DNA from: Lachnospiraceae bacterium
GTDB lineage: Bacteria; Bacillota; Clostridia; Lachnospirales; Lachnospiraceae
Reading direction: 5' to 3'
DNA length: 61,204 nt
NCBI GenBank assembly: GCA_009911035.1
Contig: QXWO01000036.1
Location: 1-61,204, forward strand
Under the pieces are notes generated by a model. It did no database searches, was not told the origin of the DNA, and saw only the letters and a program-made list of their open reading frames with translations. Below are positions 52,386-61,204 of this stretch, piece after piece (the first letter of the stretch is position 1; each line of letters starts with the position of its first letter). The position numbers were made by a program, and so were the translations under genes.

Positions 52386-53255
52386 ATGATAGACGGACAT
52401 ACAAGAACCTGCGGACTGATGGGCAATCCGGTGGAGCACACGATGTCTCCCCTGATTCATAATACGCTGGCCCAAAAGCTGTCCCACAATTTGGTGTATG
52501 TGCCTTTTAAGGTGGAGGAAGGAAAGATACTTTCTGCAGTAAAGGGTGCGGCGGCCTTAAATCTTTTGGGGCTCAATGTCACCGTACCTTATAAAAGTCA
52601 GGTGATGGAAGGCCTGGTGCAGGTGGATGGGCTGGCGGAAAAAATCGGCGCAGTTAATACGCTGGTACGCACGGAAGGAGGATTTAAGGGGTACAACACG
52701 GATATGCCGGGGTTATACCGTGCCATGTCCAGCGAAGGAATACGTCTGGAAGGGGAAAATGTGATATTGCTTGGGGCAGGCGGCGCGGCGCGGGCGGTAG
52801 CCTTTTTATGTGCAGACAAAGGGGCGGCCGGGGTATATATGCTGAACCGTTCCATGGAAAAGGCCCGGGCTGTTGCCAGCGAGGTCAATCATAAGACGGG
52901 AAGGGAATGTATTTATCCGATGACTTTATCCGATTACTGGAAACTGCCGGAGGGGAAGCATCTTGCTATTCAGGCCACCAGTGTGGGGCTGTACCCGGAT
53001 GTGGACAGGGCGGTAATTGAGGACGGGGATTTTTACCGGAGAATACATACAGGCTACGATTTGATTTACAGGCCGTCCACTACCCGGTTTATGGAACTGG
53101 TGAGAAAGGCCGGGGGACAGGCTTACCATGGGCTTAAAATGTTGCTTTATCAGGGAATCATTGCGTATGAACTGTGGAACGGCGTTTCTGTTTCCGGGGA
53201 ACTGGCATTGGAAGTGTATGAAGTACTAAAAGAGAAGATGAATATAAAGGAATGA
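52386..53255 (+). CDS. aroE: Shikimate dehydrogenase
   Basis: A 289-residue enzyme reducing 3-dehydroshikimate to shikimate with NADPH. It has GLMGNPVEHTMSPLIHN (substrate site), NVTVPYKSQVM (catalytic Lys), GAVNTLV, GYNTDMPGLYRA, and the nucleotide motif ILLGAGGAARAVAF. The end includes GLKMLLYQGIIAYELWNG. The ATG at 52386 follows AAGGAAGG; an in-frame TTG at 52368 is less likely. It is followed by aroK after 7 bp. Confidence 0.95.
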   Translation: MIDGHTRTCGLMGNPVEHTMSPLIHNTLAQKLSHNLVYVPFKVEEGKILSAVKGAAALNLLGLNVTVPYKSQVMEGLVQVDGLAEKIGAVNTLVRTEGGFKGYNTDMPGLYRAMSSEGIRLEGENVILLGAGGAARAVAFLCADKGAAGVYMLNRSMEKARAVASEVNHKTGRECIYPMTLSDYWKLPEGKHLAIQATSVGLYPDVDRAVIEDGDFYRRIHTGYDLIYRPSTTRFMELVRKAGGQAYHGLKMLLYQGIIAYELWNGVSVSGELALEVYEVLKEKMNIKE

Positions 53256-53262
53256 GGCTCAC

Positions 53263-53769
53263 ATGAAAGATAATATCATTCTGATTGGATTTATGGGCTG
53301 CGGTAAGACCAGTGTAGGGATCAGGCTGTCCTACAAGCGCAGGCAGACCATGATCGACACCGACAAGTGGATAGAAAAAAAACAAAAAAAGACTGTATCG
53401 GAAATTTTTGAAACCTGCGGGGAAGAAGCTTTCCGCAGGATGGAAACCCAGTGTCTTGAGGAGCTGGTGGGGACCGCAGAAAGGCAGATCATTTCTGTGG
53501 GAGGCGGTCTGCCTATGAGAAAGGAGAATCACGCTCTTTTAAAAGAACTGGGAAAAGTATTCTATTTAAAAGTGACGCCGGAAGCAGTTTATGAGAGATT
53601 AAAGGACGATACCACAAGACCCCTTTTGCAGGTGGAAGACCCTATGGGAAGAATCCGTGAGCTGATGGAGAGGCGCACGCCTGTGTATGAATCCTGTGCA
53701 GATGTGATACTGGAGGTTTCAGACAAATCTTTTGAAGAAATTTTAGGGGAGATTGACCGGGCATTGTAG
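53263..53769 (+). CDS. aroK: Shikimate kinase
   Basis: A 168-residue P-loop kinase phosphorylating shikimate at O3. Walker A is GFMGCGKTSVG, followed by MIDTDKWIEKK (shikimate-binding Asp), GEEAFRRME (Arg), SVGGGLPMRKEN, and the lid region DDTTRPLL. It lies 7 bp after aroE. Together with aroE and aroQ it supplies three central steps of chorismate synthesis. Confidence 0.95.
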   Translation: MKDNIILIGFMGCGKTSVGIRLSYKRRQTMIDTDKWIEKKQKKTVSEIFETCGEEAFRRMETQCLEELVGTAERQIISVGGGLPMRKENHALLKELGKVFYLKVTPEAVYERLKDDTTRPLLQVEDPMGRIRELMERRTPVYESCADVILEVSDKSFEEILGEIDRAL

Positions 53770-53894
53770 CAGCCTTTAATCTGGGGTGGAAAACGGTGAT
53801 CAGTCCTGTCTGGTGATCTGGCAGGTGCTTTGGAGGTCACAGGCTTGATGCTCCTCTGCCTGTAGCAGGGGAAGATTAAAAAGGAGACGGAAGA

Positions 53895-54329
53895 ATGAAA
53901 ATTTTAGTTATAAACGGCCCTAACCTTAATTTTTTGGGGATAAGGGAAAAGAACATATATGGGAATCAGGATTATGATTATCTGTTGAATCTGATAGGGG
54001 AAAAAGGAAAGGCTCGCGGCATTACAATGGAAGTGTTCCAGAGTAATCACGAGGGAGCAATCATTGACAGAATCCAGGATGCCTATGCTGATGGAACGGA
54101 CGGAATCGTGATCAACCCCGGCGCATACACGCACTACAGCTATGCCATCCGGGATGCCCTTGCAAGCATTCAGCTTCCCAAGGTGGAGATCCATATTTCC
54201 GATATCACGAAAAGAGAGGAGTTCCGTAAAATTTCCGTGACGGCGCCGGCCTGCGATAAACAGATTTACGGACATGGGCTTGAAGGGTATCTGGAGGCGA
54301 TTGATTATATCCTGGATAATTTTTCATAA
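53895..54329 (+). CDS. aroQ: Type II 3-dehydroquinate dehydratase
   Basis: A 144-residue dodecameric-type enzyme converting 3-dehydroquinate to 3-dehydroshikimate. It has VINGPNLNFLGIREKNIYG (the family normally has GxREPxxYG, with the catalytic Arg and Tyr), SNHEGAIIDRIQDA (catalytic Glu region), INPGAYTHYSYAIRDAL and VEIHISDITKREEFRKIS (catalytic His). AAGGAGA precedes the ATG. It lies 125 bp after aroK. Confidence 0.95.
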   Translation: MKILVINGPNLNFLGIREKNIYGNQDYDYLLNLIGEKGKARGITMEVFQSNHEGAIIDRIQDAYADGTDGIVINPGAYTHYSYAIRDALASIQLPKVEIHISDITKREEFRKISVTAPACDKQIYGHGLEGYLEAIDYILDNFS

Positions 54330-54343
54330 TCTCAAGAAAGTAG

Positions 54344-54372
54344 TTGAAAAATATCATTTTTTATATTAAACT
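54344..54372 (+). promoter_or_regulatory. Candidate promoter of efp
   Basis: TTGAAA (54344-54349), 17-bp spacer, TAAACT (54367-54372), in the 84-bp gap before efp. Confidence 0.45.
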
Positions 54373-54413
54373 GGTAAAGAATTATAACGTGAAAATTTTA
54401 GGAGGAATATTTT

Positions 54414-54971
54414 ATGATTTCTGCAGGTGATTTCAGAAATGGTATTACAATTGAGTTAGATAACAACGTTTACCAGATAATTGAGTTCCAGCATGTAAAG
54501 CCCGGTAAAGGAGCAGCATTTGTCAGAACCAAGCTGAAAAACATCAAGAGCGGCGGCGTAGTGGAGAAAACTTTTAGACCGACTGAAAAGTGTCCACAGG
54601 CACGGATTGATAGAAAAGATATGCAGTACTTATACGCAGATGGAGAACTGTATAACTTTATGGATGTTGAAACATATGACCAGATTGCATTGAATGCCGA
54701 TACAGTAGGCGATGCACTTAAATTTGTCAAAGAAAACGAAATGGTGAAAGTCTGCTCCCATAATGGAAGCGTATTTTCCGTTGAACCGCCTCTGTTTGTG
54801 GAACTGGAGATTGTTGATACTGAACCCGGATTTAAAGGGGACACTGCAACAGGAGCTACCAAGCCCGCCAAGGTGGAGACAGGAGCAAATGTAAATGTGC
54901 CGTTATTTGTTGAAATGCATGATGTGATCAAGATTGATACCAGAACAGGAGAGTATCTCTCCAGAGTCTGA
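54414..54971 (+). CDS. efp: Elongation factor P
   Basis: A 185-residue translation factor that relieves ribosome stalling at polyproline. The KOW-like N-terminal domain contains [19 protein letters not shown], where the Lys of the PGKG loop is the usual modification site. Two OB domains follow, ending in [20 protein letters not shown] precedes the ATG. It follows aroQ, a common neighbour in Bacillota, and has its own terminator. Confidence 0.97.
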   Translation: MISAGDFRNGITIELDNNVYQIIEFQHVKPGKGAAFVRTKLKNIKSGGVVEKTFRPTEKCPQARIDRKDMQYLYADGELYNFMDVETYDQIALNADTVGDALKFVKENEMVKVCSHNGSVFSVEPPLFVELEIVDTEPGFKGDTATGATKPAKVETGANVNVPLFVEMHDVIKIDTRTGEYLSRV

Positions 54972-55000
54972 TCTCACCAGCATCCGTCAATAAGAGTCTG

Positions 55001-55036
55001 AAAGACAATGATATCTTACTGTCATTGTCTTTTTTT
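55001..55036 (+). terminator. Terminator after efp
   Basis: AAAGACAATGA and TCATTGTCTTT pair around about 10 nt and are followed by a T run. Confidence 0.85.
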
Positions 55037-55221
55037 GTTACAAGAAGCTGGAAAGCGAGTCGGGTCAGTGCCTGCCAGGGAGCTGGCAGACGGAGCAGGT
55101 CAGCGCTTGTTATTATAAGCAGGTTTGCGAAGCAAGTCAGCGTTTGTTTATTTGCATACACATCTGGGCAGTCTGCGTCTGCTGCCCGTAGTCTAATTTT
55201 AAAGAAAGAGGTAACACATCT

Positions 55222-56205
55222 ATGAATTTCACATCTTATACACAAACAATTCTAAAGTATTTACAGGAGAAGCTTGGGGACAATTATGCGGTGTTTTCCC
55301 ACCGCGTGCGAAAAAATAACGGCGTTGAGCTGACGGGGATTGTGGCAGGGCGGAAGGGCTGCAATACATCCCCCACTATTTATATTGACAGCTTTTACAG
55401 GGAAGGCATTACCTGGCAGGAAATAAAGAAAATTGCCGACAGGCTGTATGATGAATTCCAGGCAGTTGAATTTGAAAGCACTCTTGATTTGTCCGGCTTT
55501 GCGGAATTTGAAAAAGCAAAGGAAAAACTGTCTTTTAAGCTTATCGGTATAGAAAAAAATAAGGGGCTTCTGAAAGAAATTCCCTACAAAAAGTTTTATA
55601 ATCTTGCAATCGTCTTTTTTTATACAGTGCAGGAACCGCCCTTTTATGGAAAGGCGGCTATTCTGGTCTACAACAACCACGTAAGGCAGTGGGGAAGCAG
55701 TGTGGAGGAGCTTCTGGAGATTGCCAGCAAAAATACGCCCGTTTTGTTTCCATGTGAAATTGAAAATATGGAAAAGGTCATGAAAAAAATGCTTTTAGAC
55801 GGACTGGACGGGGATCTGGCACGGATGAAAGAAAGGGGAGCGGACGGGAATCTGTTTCATGAAGAATGGCTGGATGAATTGTCAGGGCAGATTGCAGAGG
55901 GATGTCTGGAAGATAAAATTCCCATGTATGTACTGACGAATAAACAGAAGCTTTATGGCGCTGCCTGTATGTTATATCCTGGTATTCTTAAAAAATTTTC
56001 GGAAAACGTGGGAGAGGATTTATACGTGCTCCCCAGTTCAATACATGAAGTAATTCTGGTCCCCGCCGGTGCAGGAGCTGACAAAGACTCTTTACATGAA
56101 ATTGTGACGGACATTAACCGGACGCAGGTGGCGGAAGATGAGGTGCTGGCGGACTCTGTTTACTATTACAGCAGAAAAAGTGACAGGCTTGTATGGATTT
56201 CCTAA
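55222..56205 (+). CDS. DUF5688 family protein
   Basis: A 327-residue cytoplasmic protein resembling the DUF5688 family common in Lachnospiraceae (YTQTILKYLQEKLGDNYAVFSHRVRKNNGVELTGIVA at the start; SSIHEVILVPA and DRLVWIS near the end). Length is typical. AAGAAAGAGG precedes the ATG. Function is unknown; the genes are often single and scattered. It sits between efp and a tRNA gene. Confidence 0.8.
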   Translation: MNFTSYTQTILKYLQEKLGDNYAVFSHRVRKNNGVELTGIVAGRKGCNTSPTIYIDSFYREGITWQEIKKIADRLYDEFQAVEFESTLDLSGFAEFEKAKEKLSFKLIGIEKNKGLLKEIPYKKFYNLAIVFFYTVQEPPFYGKAAILVYNNHVRQWGSSVEELLEIASKNTPVLFPCEIENMEKVMKKMLLDGLDGDLARMKERGADGNLFHEEWLDELSGQIAEGCLEDKIPMYVLTNKQKLYGAACMLYPGILKKFSENVGEDLYVLPSSIHEVILVPAGAGADKDSLHEIVTDINRTQVAEDEVLADSVYYYSRKSDRLVWIS

Positions 56206-56294
56206 GCTGGTCAAAAGATTCTGACTGTTTGTCCCGTCTGCATCGTGATTCGGAAGTTCATAAGAAATTCACACTTTTTTTATAAATGTGCTAC

Positions 56295-56323
56295 TAGACA
56301 ATTCTAAGGACATATGATATGAT
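56295..56323 (+). promoter_or_regulatory. Candidate promoter of tRNA-Arg
   Basis: TAGACA (56295-56300), 17-bp spacer, TATGAT (56318-56323), about 40 bp before the tRNA. Confidence 0.65.
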
Positions 56324-56455
56324 ATTCAAGGTGATGTAACAAATTTGTAATATTTATACCATATGCACCCGTAGTCTAACGGATAGAACGAAGGCCTCCG
56401 ACGCCTTTAATGCAGGTTCGATTCCTGTCGGGTGCATTTGCATCACCTTGAATAT
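56322..56455. repeat. 15-bp perfect inverted repeat bracketing tRNA-Arg
   Basis: ATATTCAAGGTGATG (56322-56336) and its exact reverse complement CATCACCTTGAATAT (56441-56455) lie 28 bp upstream and 4 bp downstream of the tRNA. The right arm ends shortly before the ribosome site of the SH3 gene. The left arm overlaps the candidate -10 and start point. Confidence 0.8.
56365..56436 (+). tRNA. tRNA-Arg (anticodon CCG)
   Basis: A 72-nt cloverleaf. The acceptor arm GCACCCG pairs with CGGGTGC, with A as discriminator. The anticodon arm AAGGC-CTCCGAC-GCCTT places CCG in the anticodon, reading CGG codons. The T arm contains TTCGATT. CCA is not encoded. It is transcribed in the same direction as the following SH3 gene, 36 bp away. 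Confidence 0.93.
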
Positions 56456-56471
56456 TTTAGAAAGGAAAGCT

Positions 56472-57764
56472 ATGAGTCATTCAAATCAGGACAAAAAGCA
56501 TGGAGCAACGGAAAAGCCCATGTCAATCGGTGACTGGGTCATGGAGCACAGCAAGATTGTACTGCCGCTTATTTTAGTTGTCTGTGTGCTTATTACAGTT
56601 GTGCTGGCTATTAATGCCAACAAAAAGGAAGCTCTTGAAAAAGAGTCCCAGCAGGCGGCAATGGCGGTAGCATCGGAACAGGCCCTGCCTTCGGTGGACG
56701 AACTGGAAACTCCGCAGTTTGAATTGGAAGAAAATGCGCATCCGGAAATAAATAACCTTATCAGAACTTACTATGATGCACAGGCAGAAGGGGATATAGA
56801 AACGATTTCCTCCTTAAACACGTATTTAGATGAAATCGAAACCATACGTGTCCAGGAATTAAGCAAATATATAGATTCCTATCCGGTGCTGAATGTGTAT
56901 ACCAAACCGGGACTAGCGGAGAACACTTATGTGACGTATGTCTACTCGGAGGTACAGTTTTCCGATGTGGATTTACCCCTTCCCGGCATGCAGACTTACT
57001 ACATCGGGATAAATGATGAGGGCGATTACTTTATCAATGATGGTACTTATGACGATACTGTCTGGAATTATATTAAGGAAATTACATTGCAGGATGATGT
57101 AGTGGACTTAAATAATAAAGTAGTCGTAGAGTACAACGAGCTGCTTGCGGAAGATGAGGAACTTAACGAGTTCATCGCTTATCTGAAAGAAAAGATAAAC
57201 GAAGATGTGGGAGAGATCCTTGCCCAGGCGGAAAGTGCCGAAGAGGAAACTGCGGATACGGCCCAGGAAGAGGGGGATACACAGGGAGCTTTCCAGATGA
57301 TTCGGACTGCCCGGGCTACTGATGTTGTCAATATCAGAACGTCCGACAGTGAGGAAGCAGACAAGATTGACAAGGCCCAGGTGGGACAGGAGTTCACCCT
57401 CCTTGAACAGAGGGGTAACGGATGGAGCCGGGTGGAATATAACGGTAAGGATGCTTTTATCAAGAGCGATTATCTGGAGATCATATCGGAAGAAACTTTG
57501 ATTGTAGACACTTCCGCTCCTGCTGAGGAAACCCAGGAGGAAGAAGAAGGCGAAGCTGTGGCAGCATCCAATGATGTCAGTATGGGAACTGTGAAAGTCA
57601 TCGAAAATGTAAGGGTCCGCAAGAGTGCCAGCACAGAAGCAGAATCCTTGGGAACCGTTTATGTAGGTGATGAACTGGAGCTTCTCATGAAACAGGCGGA
57701 CGGGTGGACAAAAATTAAATATCAGGGTCAGAATGCATACGTTAAATCAGAGTATGTGGAGTAA
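56472..57764 (+). CDS. Membrane-anchored protein with two SH3b domains
   Basis: A 430-residue protein. The N-terminus is cytoplasmic, then one membrane segment (IVLPLILVVCVLITVVLAINA). The extracytoplasmic part starts with an acidic linker and an NTF2/cystatin-like stretch (INNLIRTYYDAQAEGDIETISSLNTYLDEIE). Two bacterial SH3 domains follow, at about residues 285-345 (VVNIRTSDSEEADKI) and 375-430 (VRVRKSASTEAESLG). SH3b domains bind cell-wall peptides. GAAAGGAAAG precedes the ATG at 56472. It probably has a wall-associated role. Confidence 0.85.
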   Translation: MSHSNQDKKHGATEKPMSIGDWVMEHSKIVLPLILVVCVLITVVLAINANKKEALEKESQQAAMAVASEQALPSVDELETPQFELEENAHPEINNLIRTYYDAQAEGDIETISSLNTYLDEIETIRVQELSKYIDSYPVLNVYTKPGLAENTYVTYVYSEVQFSDVDLPLPGMQTYYIGINDEGDYFINDGTYDDTVWNYIKEITLQDDVVDLNNKVVVEYNELLAEDEELNEFIAYLKEKINEDVGEILAQAESAEEETADTAQEEGDTQGAFQMIRTARATDVVNIRTSDSEEADKIDKAQVGQEFTLLEQRGNGWSRVEYNGKDAFIKSDYLEIISEETLIVDTSAPAEETQEEEEGEAVAASNDVSMGTVKVIENVRVRKSASTEAESLGTVYVGDELELLMKQADGWTKIKYQGQNAYVKSEYVE

Positions 57765-57780
57765 TAATAAAGTCAGAAAA

Positions 57781-57834
57781 GGCATTTTACAGTGTAAGGA
57801 TTTGTAGTATACTTACAGTGTAAGATGCTTTTTT
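57781..57834 (+). terminator. Terminator after the SH3 gene
   Basis: GCATTTTACAGTGTAAG pairs with CTTACAGTGTAAGATGC with few mismatches and is followed by six T. The half-arms share TACAGTGTAAG, so the site is also an imperfect direct repeat. Confidence 0.8.
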
Positions 57835-57895
57835 AGTCGAACGCCGGGTATGGCAGTGTTTAATGGAAATGAAAGTAGAGCCGGGAGGAAAGGTT

Positions 57896-59023
57896 ATGTT
57901 GGGAAAATTTAATATAGGCATTATGGGTACAGGAAATATTGCGTCGGTCATGGCGGATACTGTCAATAAGATGAAAAATGTAAGGCTTTATGCAGTGGCC
58001 TCCAGAGAAAAGGTAAAGGCTGATGTGTTTGCCGGAAAACACGGATGTAAGAAGGCCTATGGCTCCTATGAAGAACTGGCGGCGGATAAAAAGGTGGAAT
58101 TGATTTATATTGCAACACCCCATTCAGAGCACTTTGCTAATGCAAAGATGTGTATGGAGTATGGGAAGCCTGTACTTTGTGAGAAAGCATTTACCGCCAA
58201 CGCATCCCAGGCGGAGGAACTGGTAAAAATATCGGAGGAAAAGGGTGTATTTCTGGCAGAAGCGATTTGGACACGCTATATGCCCATGCTGACTACCATA
58301 CGGGAAGTGGTGGGAAGCGGCGTGATAGGAGAGCCCAGGACCCTGACTGCAAATCTGGGGTATGTGATTGATCATGTGCCCCGGTTAAAAGACCCGGCGC
58401 TGGCCGGAGGAGCGCTTCTGGATGTGGGGATATATCCTTTGAACTTTGCCCTCATGATTTTTGGCTACAATATTGCCCGGATAAGTTCCCACTGTACATA
58501 CACCGAGTCAGGAGTGGACGAGCAGAACAGTATTACCCTTCAGTACATGGATGGAAAAGTGGCGCATCTGAACAGCTCCATGGTGTCTTTAAGCGACAGG
58601 AAAGGAATTATTTATGGTACGAAAGGGTTTATCATTGTTGAAAACATCAATAATTTTGCAAGCATATCCGTGTATGATTCCTCCTATAAAAAAGTGGGGA
58701 TCTACAAGTGTCCAAAACAGATTTCCGGCTATGAATACGAAGTGGAAGCCAGCATAAAGGCAATCCGCAGCCGTCAGCAGGAATGTGCCCAGATGCCCCA
58801 TAGCGAGACAATCCGGGTCATGAAGATCATGGATGCCCTGAGAAAAGAATGGGGAATCGTTTATCCTTTTGAAAAGAGAGAAGGTATTATGGAAGAAAGT
58901 ACAGAAAAACCGGGAGAGACAGACAAGGGTACTGTTATGGAAAAGAATGCAGGCGCTGGCAGTGAAACAGATGGAAATGGTTTAGGAAATGCAGAAGACA
59001 AACAGTCCGGGCAGACACAGTAA
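57896..59023 (+). CDS. Gfo/Idh/MocA family oxidoreductase
   Basis: A 375-residue NAD(P)-dependent oxidoreductase. The Rossmann motif is NIGIMGTGNIASVMA, followed by YIATPHSEHFANAKMCMEYGKPVLCEKAFTAN with the conserved EKP-type motif (EKA here) and LAEAIWTRYMP. The C-terminal domain has GALLDVGIYPLNFAL (DVGIYP typical of dimeric dihydrodiol dehydrogenase-like members). The last 45 residues are a polar Glu/Gly/Thr-rich tail beyond the normal family end. The ATG at 57896 follows GGGAGGAAAGG; an ORF extension to 57863 precedes that site. Substrate unknown. Confidence 0.9.
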   Translation: MLGKFNIGIMGTGNIASVMADTVNKMKNVRLYAVASREKVKADVFAGKHGCKKAYGSYEELAADKKVELIYIATPHSEHFANAKMCMEYGKPVLCEKAFTANASQAEELVKISEEKGVFLAEAIWTRYMPMLTTIREVVGSGVIGEPRTLTANLGYVIDHVPRLKDPALAGGALLDVGIYPLNFALMIFGYNIARISSHCTYTESGVDEQNSITLQYMDGKVAHLNSSMVSLSDRKGIIYGTKGFIIVENINNFASISVYDSSYKKVGIYKCPKQISGYEYEVEASIKAIRSRQQECAQMPHSETIRVMKIMDALRKEWGIVYPFEKREGIMEESTEKPGETDKGTVMEKNAGAGSETDGNGLGNAEDKQSGQTQ

Positions 59024-59131
59024 ATACAGCAGGTGCCAGCAGAGAAAATATCCGGAATCATGAATAAATAGTCCCCTCTATGGAAAAAATACGGCGTAAG
59101 TCATAAGAATGGAATGAGAGGGATATGTAAC

Positions 59132-59563
59132 ATGAGACTGGACGATGTAAGAGTTCTGCAGGAAGTGCAGAAAAATACAAAAATGGCAATGAAGGCAATT
59201 GATACCATCAGTGAAAAAATCTATGATGACGGACTGTCTGTGCAGGCGGCCAGGGAATCCATGAAATATGCAGATATCTATAACAAAGCAACTGACAGGC
59301 TTTTGGAGGGAAGAGCGGCATCTTACAGGGAATCCGGTTTTCAGGATCTGATGCTGAAAGGCGGTGTACATGCCAACACCATGCTGAACACCAGTACCAG
59401 CCACATTGCGGAATTGCTGATACAGGGATCTAACAAAGGACTGACCAGTATGTGGAAGGCAATCAATCATCATGAAAATGCAGGAAGCGTTTCCATGGAG
59501 GTGGCAAAGGAACTGATGGATTTTGAAGAAAAAAATATAGAAAGGTTAAAACATTACCTGTAA
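59132..59563 (+). CDS. Helical protein of unknown function
   Basis: A 143-residue, mostly helical, charged protein without signal or membrane segments (MRLDDVRVLQEVQKNTKMAMKAID). Residues SESFRES-like and NTSTSHIAELLIQGSNKGLTSMWKAINHHENAG look like a four-helix bundle. I recognise no family with certainty. GAGAGGG precedes the ATG. It lies between the oxidoreductase and gdhA genes and reads in the same direction. Confidence 0.7.
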   Translation: MRLDDVRVLQEVQKNTKMAMKAIDTISEKIYDDGLSVQAARESMKYADIYNKATDRLLEGRAASYRESGFQDLMLKGGVHANTMLNTSTSHIAELLIQGSNKGLTSMWKAINHHENAGSVSMEVAKELMDFEEKNIERLKHYL

Positions 59564-59618
59564 TGTTCAGAATAAGTTATCAGTAAATGTGCATTTTTAT
59601 ACAAAATAAATAAAATAA

Positions 59619-61073
<1,455 letters not shown>

Positions 61074-61101
61074 ATATTGAAAACTTTCGTGCGGTTCCAG
61101 T

Positions 61102-61134
61102 ACTGCCTGTGCCTTTGGCCCAGGCAGTTTTTTT
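61102..61134 (+). terminator. Terminator after gdhA
   Basis: ACTGCCTG and CAGGCAGT pair around an 11-nt loop and are followed by seven T. Confidence 0.9.
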
Positions 61135-61193
61135 ACTTTATAGGAAATTCCGAGTTTTGGAAACACAAAAAAGAACAGGAGTTTACCGAACAT

Positions 61194-61204
61194 ATGTTAG
61201 ATAA
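61194..61204 (+). CDS. Possible start of a further gene, cut by the window end
   Basis: An ATG at 61194 lies 12 bp after AGGAG, and three codons remain before the window ends. Too little is present to name a product. Confidence 0.25.

Noticed and set aside
55037-55221. Degenerate GTCAGCGTTTGTT-type repeats between efp and the DUF5688 gene
   Set aside because: Two or three loosely similar stretches (also one near 33200) are seen, but they are too degenerate and few to call a repeat family or CRISPR.

Overview
The window looks like a chromosomal piece of a spore-forming Lachnospiraceae-type Clostridium relative (Bacillota). The evidence is a Firmicutes division and cell-wall (dcw) cluster, a spoIIGA-sigE-sigG sporulation block, strong AGGAGG ribosome sites, lipoprotein-rich ABC loci, a DUF5688 protein and plant-glycan glycosidases. 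No identity search was possible, so family names come from motifs and recalled family sequences.

Layout. 0.2-6.7 kb: two lipoproteins, an ABC ATPase, a permease, and a second permease fused in frame to a lipoprotein-like domain. 6.8-7.3 kb: a broken amidase. 7.5-17.0 kb: a glycan-use locus (GH3, GH43, AraC regulator, GPH sugar transporter, GH2) with three direct repeats in the divergent promoter region. 17.4-18.8 kb: decayed excisionase and integrase of a conjugative-transposon type, ending just before ychF. 18.9-20.9 kb: ychF and lgt. 21.0-39.4 kb: the dcw cluster (mraZ, rsmH, ftsL, two class B PBPs, mraY, murD, ftsW/spoVE, murA, divIB, ftsZ). 39.5-46.8 kb: a zinc-ribbon/LRR membrane protein, an M18 aminopeptidase, spoIIGA, sigE, ymxH-like, sigG, nrdR and a small membrane protein. 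46.9-48.4 kb: a ClbS/DfsB protein and a WYL regulator. 49.0-50.6 kb: fragments of three unrelated genes joined end to end. 50.8-61.1 kb: lipoprotein, YqeG phosphatase, aroE-aroK-aroQ, efp, DUF5688, tRNA-Arg, SH3 protein, Gfo/Idh oxidoreductase, a hypothetical protein and gdhA.

Main finding. The second class B PBP of the dcw cluster (SpoVD/FtsI family) is cut in two by a 4,965-bp element. The cut falls exactly at the codons of the active-site SxN motif. A 15-bp direct repeat, CTGTAACCCGGTGTT, is present at both junctions. Precise recombination between the copies would restore a single 576-residue reading frame. The element carries a large serine recombinase whose stop codon lies inside the right repeat, a 51-residue protein ending directly before the recombinase start, and on the opposite strand a three-gene ABC importer with its own near-consensus sigma-A promoter. 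This is the layout of a sporulation-type intervening element such as skin in sigK, but in a peptidoglycan transpeptidase gene and with a nutrient importer as cargo. Whether excision is developmentally controlled cannot be read from the sequence.

The genes fit together as follows. The dcw genes make and divide the wall. The spoIIGA-sigE-sigG block drives the mother-cell and forespore programmes; its promoter keeps the unusual spoIIG arrangement, with a 21-bp spacer and Spo0A-box-like sites. If the split PBP is the sporulation-specific SpoVD, regulated excision would tie cortex synthesis to that programme.
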